A DNA stretch of 27,964 nucleotides, from the NCBI GenBank assembly GCA_937996795.1, contig CALKUH010000008.1, positions 1-27,964 on the forward strand, given 5' to 3'. The DNA comes from an uncultured Verrucomicrobiota bacterium (lineage in GTDB: Bacteria; Verrucomicrobiota; Kiritimatiellia; CAIVKH01). The notes below the pieces were generated by a model that saw nothing but the letters and a program-made list of their open reading frames with translations, was not told the origin of the DNA and made no database searches. The translations under genes were made by a program, and so were the position numbers. Below, one piece after another: positions 1 through 7,028 of the stretch (positions are counted from its first letter, which is position 1; each line of letters opens with the position of its first letter).

Positions 1-299
1 CCGCCCCCGCGGCGGCTCCCGCAGCGGCCGCGCCGGCCCCGGCGCCCGCGCCCTCGAATCTCATTGAAATCAAGTCGCCGATGGTCGGCACGTTCTACCG
101 GGCGGCGACGCCGGAGGCGGAACCCTTTGTCGCGCTCGGCAAGGACATCGACCACGAGTCCGTCGTCTGCATCATCGAGGCCATGAAGGTGATGAACGAG
201 ATCAAGGCCGAGACGAAGGGCGTGATCCGGAAGATCCTCGTCGAGAACGCGACGCCGGTCGAGTTCGGCCAGCCCCTGTTCCTCGTCGAACCGCGATAA
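1..299 (+). CDS. accB: Biotin carboxyl carrier protein of acetyl-CoA carboxylase (3' part)
   Basis: C-terminal part of BCCP; the start lies left of the window. It carries the biotin that accepts CO2 from AccC and delivers it to the carboxyltransferase, the first step of fatty-acid synthesis. Reading from base 3, the visible part begins with an Ala/Pro-rich linker (bases 3-53), then a biotinyl domain containing SPMVGTFYR and the biotinylation motif EAMKVMNEI. The acceptor lysine codon is at 186-188. The thumb-type sequence before it and the ending LFLVEPR are normal for AccB. The TAA at 297-299 is 6 nt before accC, the classic accBC operon arrangement. Nothing is unusual in the visible domain. 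Family assignment is near certain; only the N-terminus is missing. Confidence 0.96.
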   Translation, partial: APAAAPAAAAPAPAPAPSNLIEIKSPMVGTFYRAATPEAEPFVALGKDIDHESVVCIIEAMKVMNEIKAETKGVIRKILVENATPVEFGQPLFLVEPR

Positions 300-305
300 G
301 CCGCC

Positions 306-1670
306 ATGTTTGAACGAATTCTCATCGCCAACCGCGGCGAAATTGCCGTGCGCATCATCCGGGCCTGCCGGGAGATGGGCATCAAGGCCGTCGCGGTGTA
401 TTCGACCGCCGACGCGAAGTCGATGCACGTCCAGATGGCCGACGAAGCCATCTGCATCGGGCCGGCGGCGTCGAAGGACAGCTACCTCAAGATCGCGAAC
501 ATCATCAGCGCCGCCGAGGTGGCGGATGTGGACGCGATCCACCCGGGCTACGGGTTCCTGGCGGAAAACGCGCACTTCGCGGAAATCTGCAAGAACTGCA
601 ACATCACCTTCATCGGTCCCTCCCCGCACAGCATCCGCATGATGGGCAACAAGTCCGTCGCGCGCGACACGATGCGCAAGGCGGGCGTGCCGATCGCGCC
701 GGGCAGCGAAGGCGTGGTGAAATCCAAGGAAGACGCCATCAAGATCGCGCAGGAGATCGGTTATCCGGTTCTCATCAAGGCGGTCGCCGGCGGCGGCGGC
801 AAGGGCATGCGCGTGGCGCGGAACGATGTCAGCGTCGCGCAGGGGTTCATGATGGCGAGCTCCGAAGCGGAGCGCGCGTTCTCGAATCCCGAGGTGTACA
901 TCGAGAAATTCGTGGACCAGGCGCGCCACATTGAGATGCAGGTCATCGCCGACCACCACGGCAACGCGTGCCACCTGTTCGAGCGCGACTGCAGCATCCA
1001 GCGCCGCCACCAGAAGCTGGTGGAGGAGGCGCCGTCGCCCGTGCTGGACGACGAGCTGCGCAAGCGGCTCGGCAAGGCCGCGCTGCGGGCGGTCGAGGCG
1101 GTGGACTACCACAACGCCGGCACGATCGAGTTCCTGTTCGACCAGCAGGCGCGCGAGTTCTACTTCATGGAGATGAACACGCGCATCCAGGTGGAGCATC
1201 CCGTGACCGAGCAGATCACGGGCGTGGACCTCATCAAGGAGCAGATCCGTGTCGCGATGGGCGAGAAGCTTTCGTTCACGCAGAAGGACCTCAAGGTGAA
1301 GGGCCATGCGATCGAGTTCCGCGTGAACGCGGAAAACCCCTACAAGGAGTTCGCGCCGTCGCCGGGCAAGGTGCAGTTTGTGCACATGCCGGGCGGCATC
1401 GGCGTGCGCGTCGATTCGCACGTGTACACCGGCTACGACATCTCCCCGCACTACGACAGCATGATTGCGAAGATCATCGTGACGGCGGACGACCGCCCCA
1501 CGGCGATCACGCGCATGAACCGCGCCCTGGGTGAATTCATGATTGAGGGCGTCTCCACCACCGTGCCGGTGGGGCAGGCCCTGCTCGCCGACGCGCGCTT
1601 CCAGCGCGGCGACTACACCACGACCTTCCTCGAGAACTTCATCAAGGAAGGCTTCCTGAACAATCAGTAG
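306..1670 (+). CDS. accC: Biotin carboxylase subunit of acetyl-CoA carboxylase
   Basis: ATP-grasp enzyme that carboxylates the biotin of AccB using ATP and bicarbonate. The 454 residues match the usual length of about 450. Visible in order: the N-terminal biotin-carboxylase fold starting FERILIANRGEIAVRI; the family motif AIHPGYGFLAEN; the glycine-rich ATP loop GGGGKGMR at residues 162-169; HIEMQV; ERDCSIQRRHQKLVEEAP; and the catalytic metal/bicarbonate segment EMNTRIQVEHPVTE. The C-terminal domain contains FRVNAENP and FAPSPGK. All hallmark residues are present, so an active enzyme is expected. It follows accB by 6 nt and precedes the Asp23-family gene by 9 nt, so co-transcription is very likely. 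Confidence 0.98.
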   Translation: MFERILIANRGEIAVRIIRACREMGIKAVAVYSTADAKSMHVQMADEAICIGPAASKDSYLKIANIISAAEVADVDAIHPGYGFLAENAHFAEICKNCNITFIGPSPHSIRMMGNKSVARDTMRKAGVPIAPGSEGVVKSKEDAIKIAQEIGYPVLIKAVAGGGGKGMRVARNDVSVAQGFMMASSEAERAFSNPEVYIEKFVDQARHIEMQVIADHHGNACHLFERDCSIQRRHQKLVEEAPSPVLDDELRKRLGKAALRAVEAVDYHNAGTIEFLFDQQAREFYFMEMNTRIQVEHPVTEQITGVDLIKEQIRVAMGEKLSFTQKDLKVKGHAIEFRVNAENPYKEFAPSPGKVQFVHMPGGIGVRVDSHVYTGYDISPHYDSMIAKIIVTADDRPTAITRMNRALGEFMIEGVSTTVPVGQALLADARFQRGDYTTTFLENFIKEGFLNNQ

Positions 1671-1679
1671 GAGAGCGCC

Positions 1680-2141
1680 ATGAGCGACACCGCACGCAGC
1701 CACAAGGACAAGGATGCAGCCCTCTCGCCGGATCACCCGGAGTTGTCGGCGGAGCATGTCGAGAATTCCAACGAACTGGGCACGGTCCAGATCCACAACA
1801 GCGTCATCGCCGCGATCGCGCGGGTGGCGGCGCTGAAGGTGGCGGGCGTGCTGGAATTGTCCGGCGGCTTGGTGGACGGGCTCGCGGGCATGATCGGGAA
1901 AAAATCCGGCGACCGGGGCATCCGCGTGGAGTTCGAGGAGAATTCCGTGTCGCTCGAGATGCACGTGGTCATCGCCTTCGGCGTCCGCATCCCGCATGTC
2001 GCGTGGCAGATCCAGACGGAAGTGCGCAAGGCCGTCGAGCAGATGACCGGCAAGCCGGTCAAGGCGGTCAACGTGGTGATCCAGAGTGTGCGCATGCCCC
2101 CGGCGGCCCCGCCGTCCACGCCTGAGGAGTCCACGTTGTGA
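1680..2141 (+). CDS. Asp23/Gls24 (DUF322) family envelope stress protein
   Basis: Protein of 153 residues. A polar N-terminal tail of about 35 residues leads into a compact alpha/beta Asp23/Gls24 domain (residues about 37-140). Markers are GTVQIHNSVIAAIARVAALK, VAGV, the central beta strands RIRVEF-like/VSLEMHVVIAFG, and the C-terminal helix with VNVVIQSV. Family members are small cytoplasmic proteins that coat the membrane or affect fatty-acid synthesis; their biochemical role is not settled. The start ATG at 1680 has a clear AGGAG upstream. The 3' end overlaps the next gene by 4 nt (GTGA), and that gene encodes its likely membrane anchor. The position directly behind accB-accC matches that of the Asp23-family gene yqhY in Bacillus subtilis (from memory). 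Confidence 0.9.
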   Translation: MSDTARSHKDKDAALSPDHPELSAEHVENSNELGTVQIHNSVIAAIARVAALKVAGVLELSGGLVDGLAGMIGKKSGDRGIRVEFEENSVSLEMHVVIAFGVRIPHVAWQIQTEVRKAVEQMTGKPVKAVNVVIQSVRMPPAAPPSTPEESTL

Positions 2142-2698
2142 AGGCGCTGCATTTGCTGATCGGCCTCGTGTTGCTGGCGGGCCTGCTCGCGGCCTCGCTG
2201 TTCGTCCTGTCCAGCGCCTTCCAGGGCGCCGACGCGTGGGCGACGTTGCTGGAGTCGGGCAAGGGCTATGCGATGGAAGCGGCCTTCGCCGCGCTGACGC
2301 TGGCGTTGCTGTTGATCCTCTTTGTGCTGACGAGCTTCCGGTTGCCGGACAAGAGCCAGTACATCGCGTACGACATCGAAGGCAGCGCGGTCAGCATCAG
2401 CCTGCGCGCCGTGCAGGACTTCCTCGCGCGGCTGTCCGACGAGTTCGCGGCGGTCGAGTCGCTGCAGCCGACGCTCCGCGTGCGCAACGCAGGGGTCGAT
2501 GTGCAGCTGGACGTCAAGGTGAAGGCCGGCGCGCAGATCCCCGAATTGTGCCGGATGCTGCAGGACCGCGCGCGCGCGGTGCTCCGCGAAAAAGTCGGCC
2601 TGTCCGAGGTCGGCGAAGTGCGCGTGCGCGTGCAGGAAATCGTCGGCACCGCGCCCGCCGAGCCGCCGGCGGACCGTTCGGACACCTTCACCGCCTGA
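2138..2698 (+). CDS. amaP: AmaP-like alkaline-shock membrane anchor protein
   Basis: Protein of 186 residues starting with GTG at 2138 inside the stop codon of the Asp23-family gene (GTGA overlap) behind a GAGGAG ribosome site, so translation is probably coupled. Two hydrophobic helices are seen, residues about 4-24 and 48-67, joined by a short loop. A soluble domain of about 115 residues follows, with SISLRAVQDFLARL and a repeated 'VRV..' beta pattern, ending in a proline-rich tail. This topology and partner fit AmaP, which in Firmicutes tethers Asp23 to the membrane. The soluble domain itself vaguely resembles Asp23 (VDVQLDVKVKAGAQIPEL). Assignment rests on architecture plus neighbour, so the exact name is less sure than the family role. 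Confidence 0.78.
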   Translation: MKALHLLIGLVLLAGLLAASLFVLSSAFQGADAWATLLESGKGYAMEAAFAALTLALLLILFVLTSFRLPDKSQYIAYDIEGSAVSISLRAVQDFLARLSDEFAAVESLQPTLRVRNAGVDVQLDVKVKAGAQIPELCRMLQDRARAVLREKVGLSEVGEVRVRVQEIVGTAPAEPPADRSDTFTA

Positions 2699-2756
2699 TG
2701 GATGTGTCCTGTACACACGGAACCGGCTTCACACGCGCATCGGGAGTCAACGGGCC

Positions 2757-3326
2757 ATGAATTGGGATACCATCGCGGTGGAGCACCTCGCCGTCGTTGA
2801 CCAGGTGTTCAACGACCTGCGCCCCGGCATCGAGCGGCTGGCGGATGAACTCACCGGACGCCTGCGCGCGGGCGGCAAAGTGCTTGTGTGCGGCAACGGC
2901 GGCAGCGCGGCGGATGCGCAGCACATCGCCGGCGAACTGGTGAATCGTTTCCTGCGCGAGCGCAAGCCCTACGCCTGCATCGCCCTGACGACCGACACCT
3001 CGGTGCTGACCGCGATCGGCAACGACTACAGTTACGACCAGGTGTTCGAGAAGCAGGTTCAGGCGCTGGGTCGCGCGGGCGACGTGCTCATTGCGATTTC
3101 AACCAGCGGGCGGGCGGCCAACGTGCTGCGCGCCGTCGCGGCGGCCCGCGCCCAGGGCGTGGTGACCGTGGCGCTGACCGGCGGGACGGGCGGCGAGCTC
3201 GCGAAGGCGGCGGACCATGTCCTCTGCGTGTCCTGCACGCGGCACACGCCGCGCATCCAGGAAGGGCACCTCTTGATTTTCCACGCCTTGTGCGAATTGC
3301 TTGAAGAACGAATGGAGACCGCCTGA
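2757..3326 (+). CDS. gmhA: Phosphoheptose isomerase (sedoheptulose 7-phosphate isomerase)
   Basis: SIS-domain protein of 189 residues, the normal GmhA length. It converts sedoheptulose 7-phosphate to D-glycero-D-manno-heptose 7-phosphate, the first step to ADP-heptose for lipopolysaccharide or other surface sugars. Seen: the phosphate-binding segment CGNGGSAADAQHIAGE (C45 to E60, with H56 and E60 in the place of the catalytic/metal residues), the second sugar-phosphate loop AISTSGRAANV, and the C-terminal RIQEGH (Q168, H171), which carries the second metal and general-base residues. DiaA-type paralogues lack this full set, so a true isomerase is favoured. The ATG at 2757 has GGGAG about 10 nt upstream. 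A 58-nt gap follows the AmaP gene, and a sugar kinase gene starts 1 nt after its stop. Confidence 0.93.
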   Translation: MNWDTIAVEHLAVVDQVFNDLRPGIERLADELTGRLRAGGKVLVCGNGGSAADAQHIAGELVNRFLRERKPYACIALTTDTSVLTAIGNDYSYDQVFEKQVQALGRAGDVLIAISTSGRAANVLRAVAAARAQGVVTVALTGGTGGELAKAADHVLCVSCTRHTPRIQEGHLLIFHALCELLEERMETA

Positions 3327-3327
3327 T

Positions 3328-4254
3328 ATGCCCGCCAAGCCCAGCCGCCCGTCCGTGGATGTCGCCATCGTCGGCTCCGTCGGGATCGACACCATCGAAA
3401 CGCCGCGCGCGCGCCGCGAGAGCGTGCTCGGCGGGTCCGCGAGCTACGCCTGCGCCGCCGCGTCCTTTTTCGCGAAGGTCGGCATGGTCGGCGTCGTCGG
3501 CACGGATTTCTCCAAAAAGAACCTGAACCTGTACCGCCGGTTCGGCATCGATCTCGCCGGCTTGCAGATCGTGCCCGGCGAGACCTTCCGGTGGAGCGGC
3601 GTCTACGAGGCGAACATGGACAACCGGCGGACGCTGAGCACGGAGCTCAATGTCTTCGCCTCCTTTTCGCCCGAGTTGCCGGAGGCCTACCGCGCCGCGC
3701 CCTTCCTGTTTCTCGCCAACATTTCGCCGGCGCTCCAGTTGCACGTGCTCGAACAGGTCAAGCGCCCGCGCTTTGTGCTGCTCGACACGATGGATTTGTG
3801 GATCAACACGGCCCGCGAGGATCTCGTGAAGGTCATCCGCCGCGTGGACATGCTCACGTTGAACGAATCGGAGGCCCGCCACCTGACGGGACGCCATGCG
3901 CTCGCGGTCGCCGCGCGGCACCTGCTCGAGATGGGGCCGAAATACGTGGTCGTGAAGAAGGGCGAACACGGCAGCATCCTGTTCACCCGCAACTCGACGT
4001 TCCTGATGCCGGCCTACCTGCTCGAGGACGTCAACGATCCGACCGGCGCGGGTGACACCTTTGCCGGCGGCTTCCTCGGCGCGCTGGCGCGCGGCGGGAC
4101 GGTGAATGAAAAGGCCATCCGCCAGGCGATGCTCTACGGCAGCGTGCTGGCCTCCTTCGGCGTCGAGGATTTCAGCCTAGACCGCCTCGCGCGGTTGAAG
4201 AAGCCCCACGTGGAACAGCGCGTACGCGCGTTCCGCAAAATGCTCGCGTGCTGA
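3328..4254 (+). CDS. PfkB-family carbohydrate kinase
   Basis: Protein of 308 residues from ATG 3328, preferred over upstream in-frame codons because GGAGA lies at 3314-3318 and the gmhA stop is at 3324-3326. Ribokinase fold: the N-terminal strand VDVAIVGSVGIDTIE, the Gly-Gly motif LGGSASYACAAASFF, and the C-terminal PfkB signature DPTGAGDTFAGG containing the catalytic aspartate and anion hole. The substrate is not readable from sequence. The tight pairing with gmhA makes a heptose 7-phosphate kinase (HldA/HldE kinase role) attractive, but this sequence does not carry features I recognise as specific to HldE, and many PVC genomes have generic PfkB kinases like this. Family is certain; substrate is inference. 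Confidence 0.9.
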   Translation: MPAKPSRPSVDVAIVGSVGIDTIETPRARRESVLGGSASYACAAASFFAKVGMVGVVGTDFSKKNLNLYRRFGIDLAGLQIVPGETFRWSGVYEANMDNRRTLSTELNVFASFSPELPEAYRAAPFLFLANISPALQLHVLEQVKRPRFVLLDTMDLWINTAREDLVKVIRRVDMLTLNESEARHLTGRHALAVAARHLLEMGPKYVVVKKGEHGSILFTRNSTFLMPAYLLEDVNDPTGAGDTFAGGFLGALARGGTVNEKAIRQAMLYGSVLASFGVEDFSLDRLARLKKPHVEQRVRAFRKMLAC

Positions 4255-4259
4255 TTCCG

Positions 4260-5183
4260 CTATTGCGAGCGGAAGCCCTGGGATTGGGAATAGCGGGCGA
4301 GACGGCGGCCGGTGTCGGCGTCCTTGATTTCGATCCACTCCGCCGACGCTTTTCGCACCTTCGCGCTGTGCGCCGCGAGCATGCGGCTCAACCCCTCGCG
4401 CACGCCGGGGTGCGTGCCGGCCCAGACTGCGCGTGATATGCGCGCCTCGCTTTGATCGGGCAGGTAGCTGGCGAGGAAGCCGCTGATCAGCAATTGTTGG
4501 ATGATCAGCGCCGCATTTTCCGGCGGGGTGCCGGGCGAGGGGCTGGTGGCGAGTTTTTCGATCCAGAACGTGTCCGTCCGGCCCTGGGGGCGCACCTTGA
4601 TCCACAGGCCTTTTTCCTCAATGACATCCAGCAAGGCGCCGCGTCCCAGGTCGCCGGCGGGCACGGCGGCGAAGCGCGCGCCGGGTCCGGCACGCGGCTG
4701 CAGGGTTTCGCTCACGCTGTACCGCTGCGTGCCCACGTAGACCGAGCCGGTCAGCGCCGAAATGTTGAAGCTGAAGGAGGCGTTCACCTCGTCGAGCGCG
4801 TGCTTGCGCGCGAAGGCGTCCGCATACACATCGTGCAGGCTGGATTCCGCGATCTCGGCCCGGGTCACGGTCGTTTCGTTGGTGCCGTCCTTGAGCGTGA
4901 CCGCGTCGGCCGTCCACTCCTTGACCTCGCCGCCGGCGAGGATGCCGTTGGCGCGTTGCAGCCAGATGTAGTCGCCGATCTCGGGGGCTTGGAATTGCGC
5001 GAAGTAGCTGCGCCACGCGGCCTCATATTCGCCCTGCAGGACGCCGTCGGGATATTCCGTCGCGGGTTTGGGCGTCGTGTCCACCGGGGCGGGCGGCGGA
5101 GGCGGGGGGGGCGGTTCCTTGCAGCCGGAAAGCAGGGTGGCGGCGAGGAGCAGGGCGGCCAGTGGCCGAACGCATGATTTCAT
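4260..5183 (-). CDS. Secreted lipoprotein with SH3-like domain
   Basis: Protein of 307 residues with a clear lipoprotein signal peptide ending in the lipobox LLSGC (C21). Directly after the acylated cysteine come Lys-Glu and eight consecutive prolines, a stiff tether. Residues about 45-140 have no recognised domain. Residues about 155-205 (SETLQPRAGPGARF...GLWIKVRP...FWIEKL) look like a bacterial SH3 domain, a fold often used to bind peptidoglycan or peptides. The C-terminal third is helical and not recognised. It is convergent with the PfkB gene (5 bp apart) and divergent from ilvD (79 bp apart), so it is probably transcribed alone. Likely an envelope lipoprotein of unknown role. Confidence 0.8.
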   Translation of the reverse strand: MKSCVRPLAALLLAATLLSGCKEPPPPPPPPAPVDTTPKPATEYPDGVLQGEYEAAWRSYFAQFQAPEIGDYIWLQRANGILAGGEVKEWTADAVTLKDGTNETTVTRAEIAESSLHDVYADAFARKHALDEVNASFSFNISALTGSVYVGTQRYSVSETLQPRAGPGARFAAVPAGDLGRGALLDVIEEKGLWIKVRPQGRTDTFWIEKLATSPSPGTPPENAALIIQQLLISGFLASYLPDQSEARISRAVWAGTHPGVREGLSRMLAAHSAKVRKASAEWIEIKDADTGRRLARYSQSQGFRSQ

Positions 5184-5262
5184 GAACGGACTTCAGCAAA
5201 ACGCTCGACGCAGTAAAAGATTTTTGTTGTTACTTGGCCCCACGTTTCATCCCGGAGCTCCC

Positions 5263-6984
5263 ATGAAAGCCACGTCATCCTGTTCCAATCCCGCCGGTTG
5301 CGGCGGACGCTGCCACTCGTCGATCATGCTGGACGGCCCCGAGCGGGCGGCCAGCCGCGCGATGCTTCACGCCGTCGGCTTCACGGATCGCGACTTCAAG
5401 AAGCCGCAGATCGGCATTGCCTCGACGTGGAGCATGGTCACGCCGTGCAACATGCACATCGACAAGCTCGCCCGCTATGCCGCCCAGGGCGCGGACGCGG
5501 CCGGCGGCAAGGCGGTGATCTTCAACACCATCACGATTTCCGACGGCATTTCGATGGGCACCGAGGGCATGCGCTATTCGCTCGTGTCGCGCGAGGTGAT
5601 CGCCGACTCGATTGAGACCGTCGTGGGATGCGAGGGGTTTGACGGTTACGTCGCCATCGGCGGGTGCGACAAGAACATGCCGGGCTGCCTGATCGCGATG
5701 GCGCGCCTGAACCGTCCGTCCGTCTTCGTCTACGGCGGCACGATCCTGCCCGGCGTGCACAAGGGCAAAAAGGTGGACATTGTCTCGGTGTTCGAGGCCG
5801 TGGGCGCCCACGCGCGCGGCGACATCGACGACAAGGAACTCAAGGCGATCGAGGCCGTGGCGATTCCCGGCGCGGGGTCCTGCGGCGGCATGTACACCGC
5901 CAACACGATGGCCTCGGCGATCGAAGCGCTCGGCATGAGCCTGCCCAACAGCTCCGCGCAGGCGGCGGTTTCCGCCGCGAAGCGCGAGGATTGCCGCGCC
6001 GCGGGCCGCGCCGTGCTGAATCTCATCAAACGCGGGATCGCGCCGCGCGACATCATGACGCGCGAGGCCTTCGAGAACGCGATCGCGCTGGTGATGGCGC
6101 TCGGCGGGTCGACCAATGCCGTGCTGCATTTGCTGGGGATGGCGCACGCGGCGGACGTGAAACTCTCGCTCGACGACTTCACCCGCATCGGCAAGCGGAC
6201 GCCGGTGCTCGCGGACTTGAAGCCGAGCGGGCGGTTCGTGATGGCCGAACTCGTGAAGATCGGCGGCACGGTGCCGTTGATGAAGATGTTGATCGAGGAA
6301 GGCCTGATGCATGGCGACTGCCTGACGGTCACCGGCAAAACGCTGTGGGAAAACGTGCGCGGCGCGAAGCCGTATCCGAAGAAGCAGGAGGTCGTGCGTC
6401 CGTTCTCCAACCCGATCAAGAAGGACGGCCACCTTGTGATCCTGCGCGGCAACCTGGCCGCCGAGGGCGCCGTGGCGAAGATCTCCGGCAAGGAAGGCCT
6501 GAAGTTTTCAGGGCGCGCGCTGGTGTTCGAGTCGGAGGAAACCGCCCTGCACGCGATTCTCGACGGCACGGTGAAGAAGGGCCATGTGATCGTGATCCGC
6601 TACGAGGGTCCGCGCGGCGGTCCGGGAATGCGCGAGATGCTGTCGCCGACGTCGGCGGTCATGGGCAAGGGCCTGGGCAAGGACGTGGCGCTTATCACGG
6701 ACGGCCGGTTCTCCGGCGGCAGCCACGGATTCGTGGTGGGCCACATCACGCCCGAGGCGTATGCCGGCGGGCCGCTCGCCATCGTGCGGAACGGCGACCC
6801 GATCACGATCGACGCGGAGAAACGGCTGCTGAATCTTGAACTGCCGGCGGCGGAAATCGCGCGCCGTCTCAAGGCGTGGAAGAAACCCAAGCCGCGCTAC
6901 ACGCGCGGTGTGCTGGCGAAGTACGCGGACCACGTCGCCTCCGCCTCCGAGGGCGCGGTGACGGATAAATCGTTCGCGGAATAG
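5263..6984 (+). CDS. ilvD: Dihydroxy-acid dehydratase
   Basis: Fe-S dehydratase of valine, isoleucine and pantothenate synthesis. The ATG at 5263 is chosen because it has CGGAG just upstream and gives 573 residues, close to the usual length; an earlier in-frame start would read into the divergent lipoprotein gene. Cluster cysteines are C62 (VTPCNMH), C135 (GGCDKNMPG) and C207 (GAGSCGGMYTANTM), a spacing like that of [2Fe-2S]-type enzymes. The C-terminal half carries EGPRGGPGMREML and TDGRFSGGSHGFVVGHITPE, with the lysine/serine region of the active site. Oddity: the first 17 residues hold three extra cysteines (C7, C13, C17) not usual in the family. It stands alone rather than with other ilv genes. 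Confidence 0.97.
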   Translation: MKATSSCSNPAGCGGRCHSSIMLDGPERAASRAMLHAVGFTDRDFKKPQIGIASTWSMVTPCNMHIDKLARYAAQGADAAGGKAVIFNTITISDGISMGTEGMRYSLVSREVIADSIETVVGCEGFDGYVAIGGCDKNMPGCLIAMARLNRPSVFVYGGTILPGVHKGKKVDIVSVFEAVGAHARGDIDDKELKAIEAVAIPGAGSCGGMYTANTMASAIEALGMSLPNSSAQAAVSAAKREDCRAAGRAVLNLIKRGIAPRDIMTREAFENAIALVMALGGSTNAVLHLLGMAHAADVKLSLDDFTRIGKRTPVLADLKPSGRFVMAELVKIGGTVPLMKMLIEEGLMHGDCLTVTGKTLWENVRGAKPYPKKQEVVRPFSNPIKKDGHLVILRGNLAAEGAVAKISGKEGLKFSGRALVFESEETALHAILDGTVKKGHVIVIRYEGPRGGPGMREMLSPTSAVMGKGLGKDVALITDGRFSGGSHGFVVGHITPEAYAGGPLAIVRNGDPITIDAEKRLLNLELPAAEIARRLKAWKKPKPRYTRGVLAKYADHVASASEGAVTDKSFAE

Positions 6985-7028
6985 GGTCGCGCGCGGGGCG
7001 CGTTGCGGCTAGGCTGCGCGCCGTACGC

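Noticed and set aside
1733..2716. 327-residue minus-strand frame opposite the Asp23 and AmaP-like genes
   Set aside because: Antisense shadow; the plus-strand pair has good ribosome sites, membrane helices and an Asp23 domain.
5086..5111. G-rich run that could form a G-quadruplex
   Set aside because: It is explained as the complement of the proline codons of the lipoprotein tether.
6985..7028. Promoter or leaderless start for the beta-helix gene (TTGCGG, TAGGCT)
   Set aside because: The two elements are nearly adjacent, so they do not form a normal promoter; kept only as a remark on missing ribosome sites.
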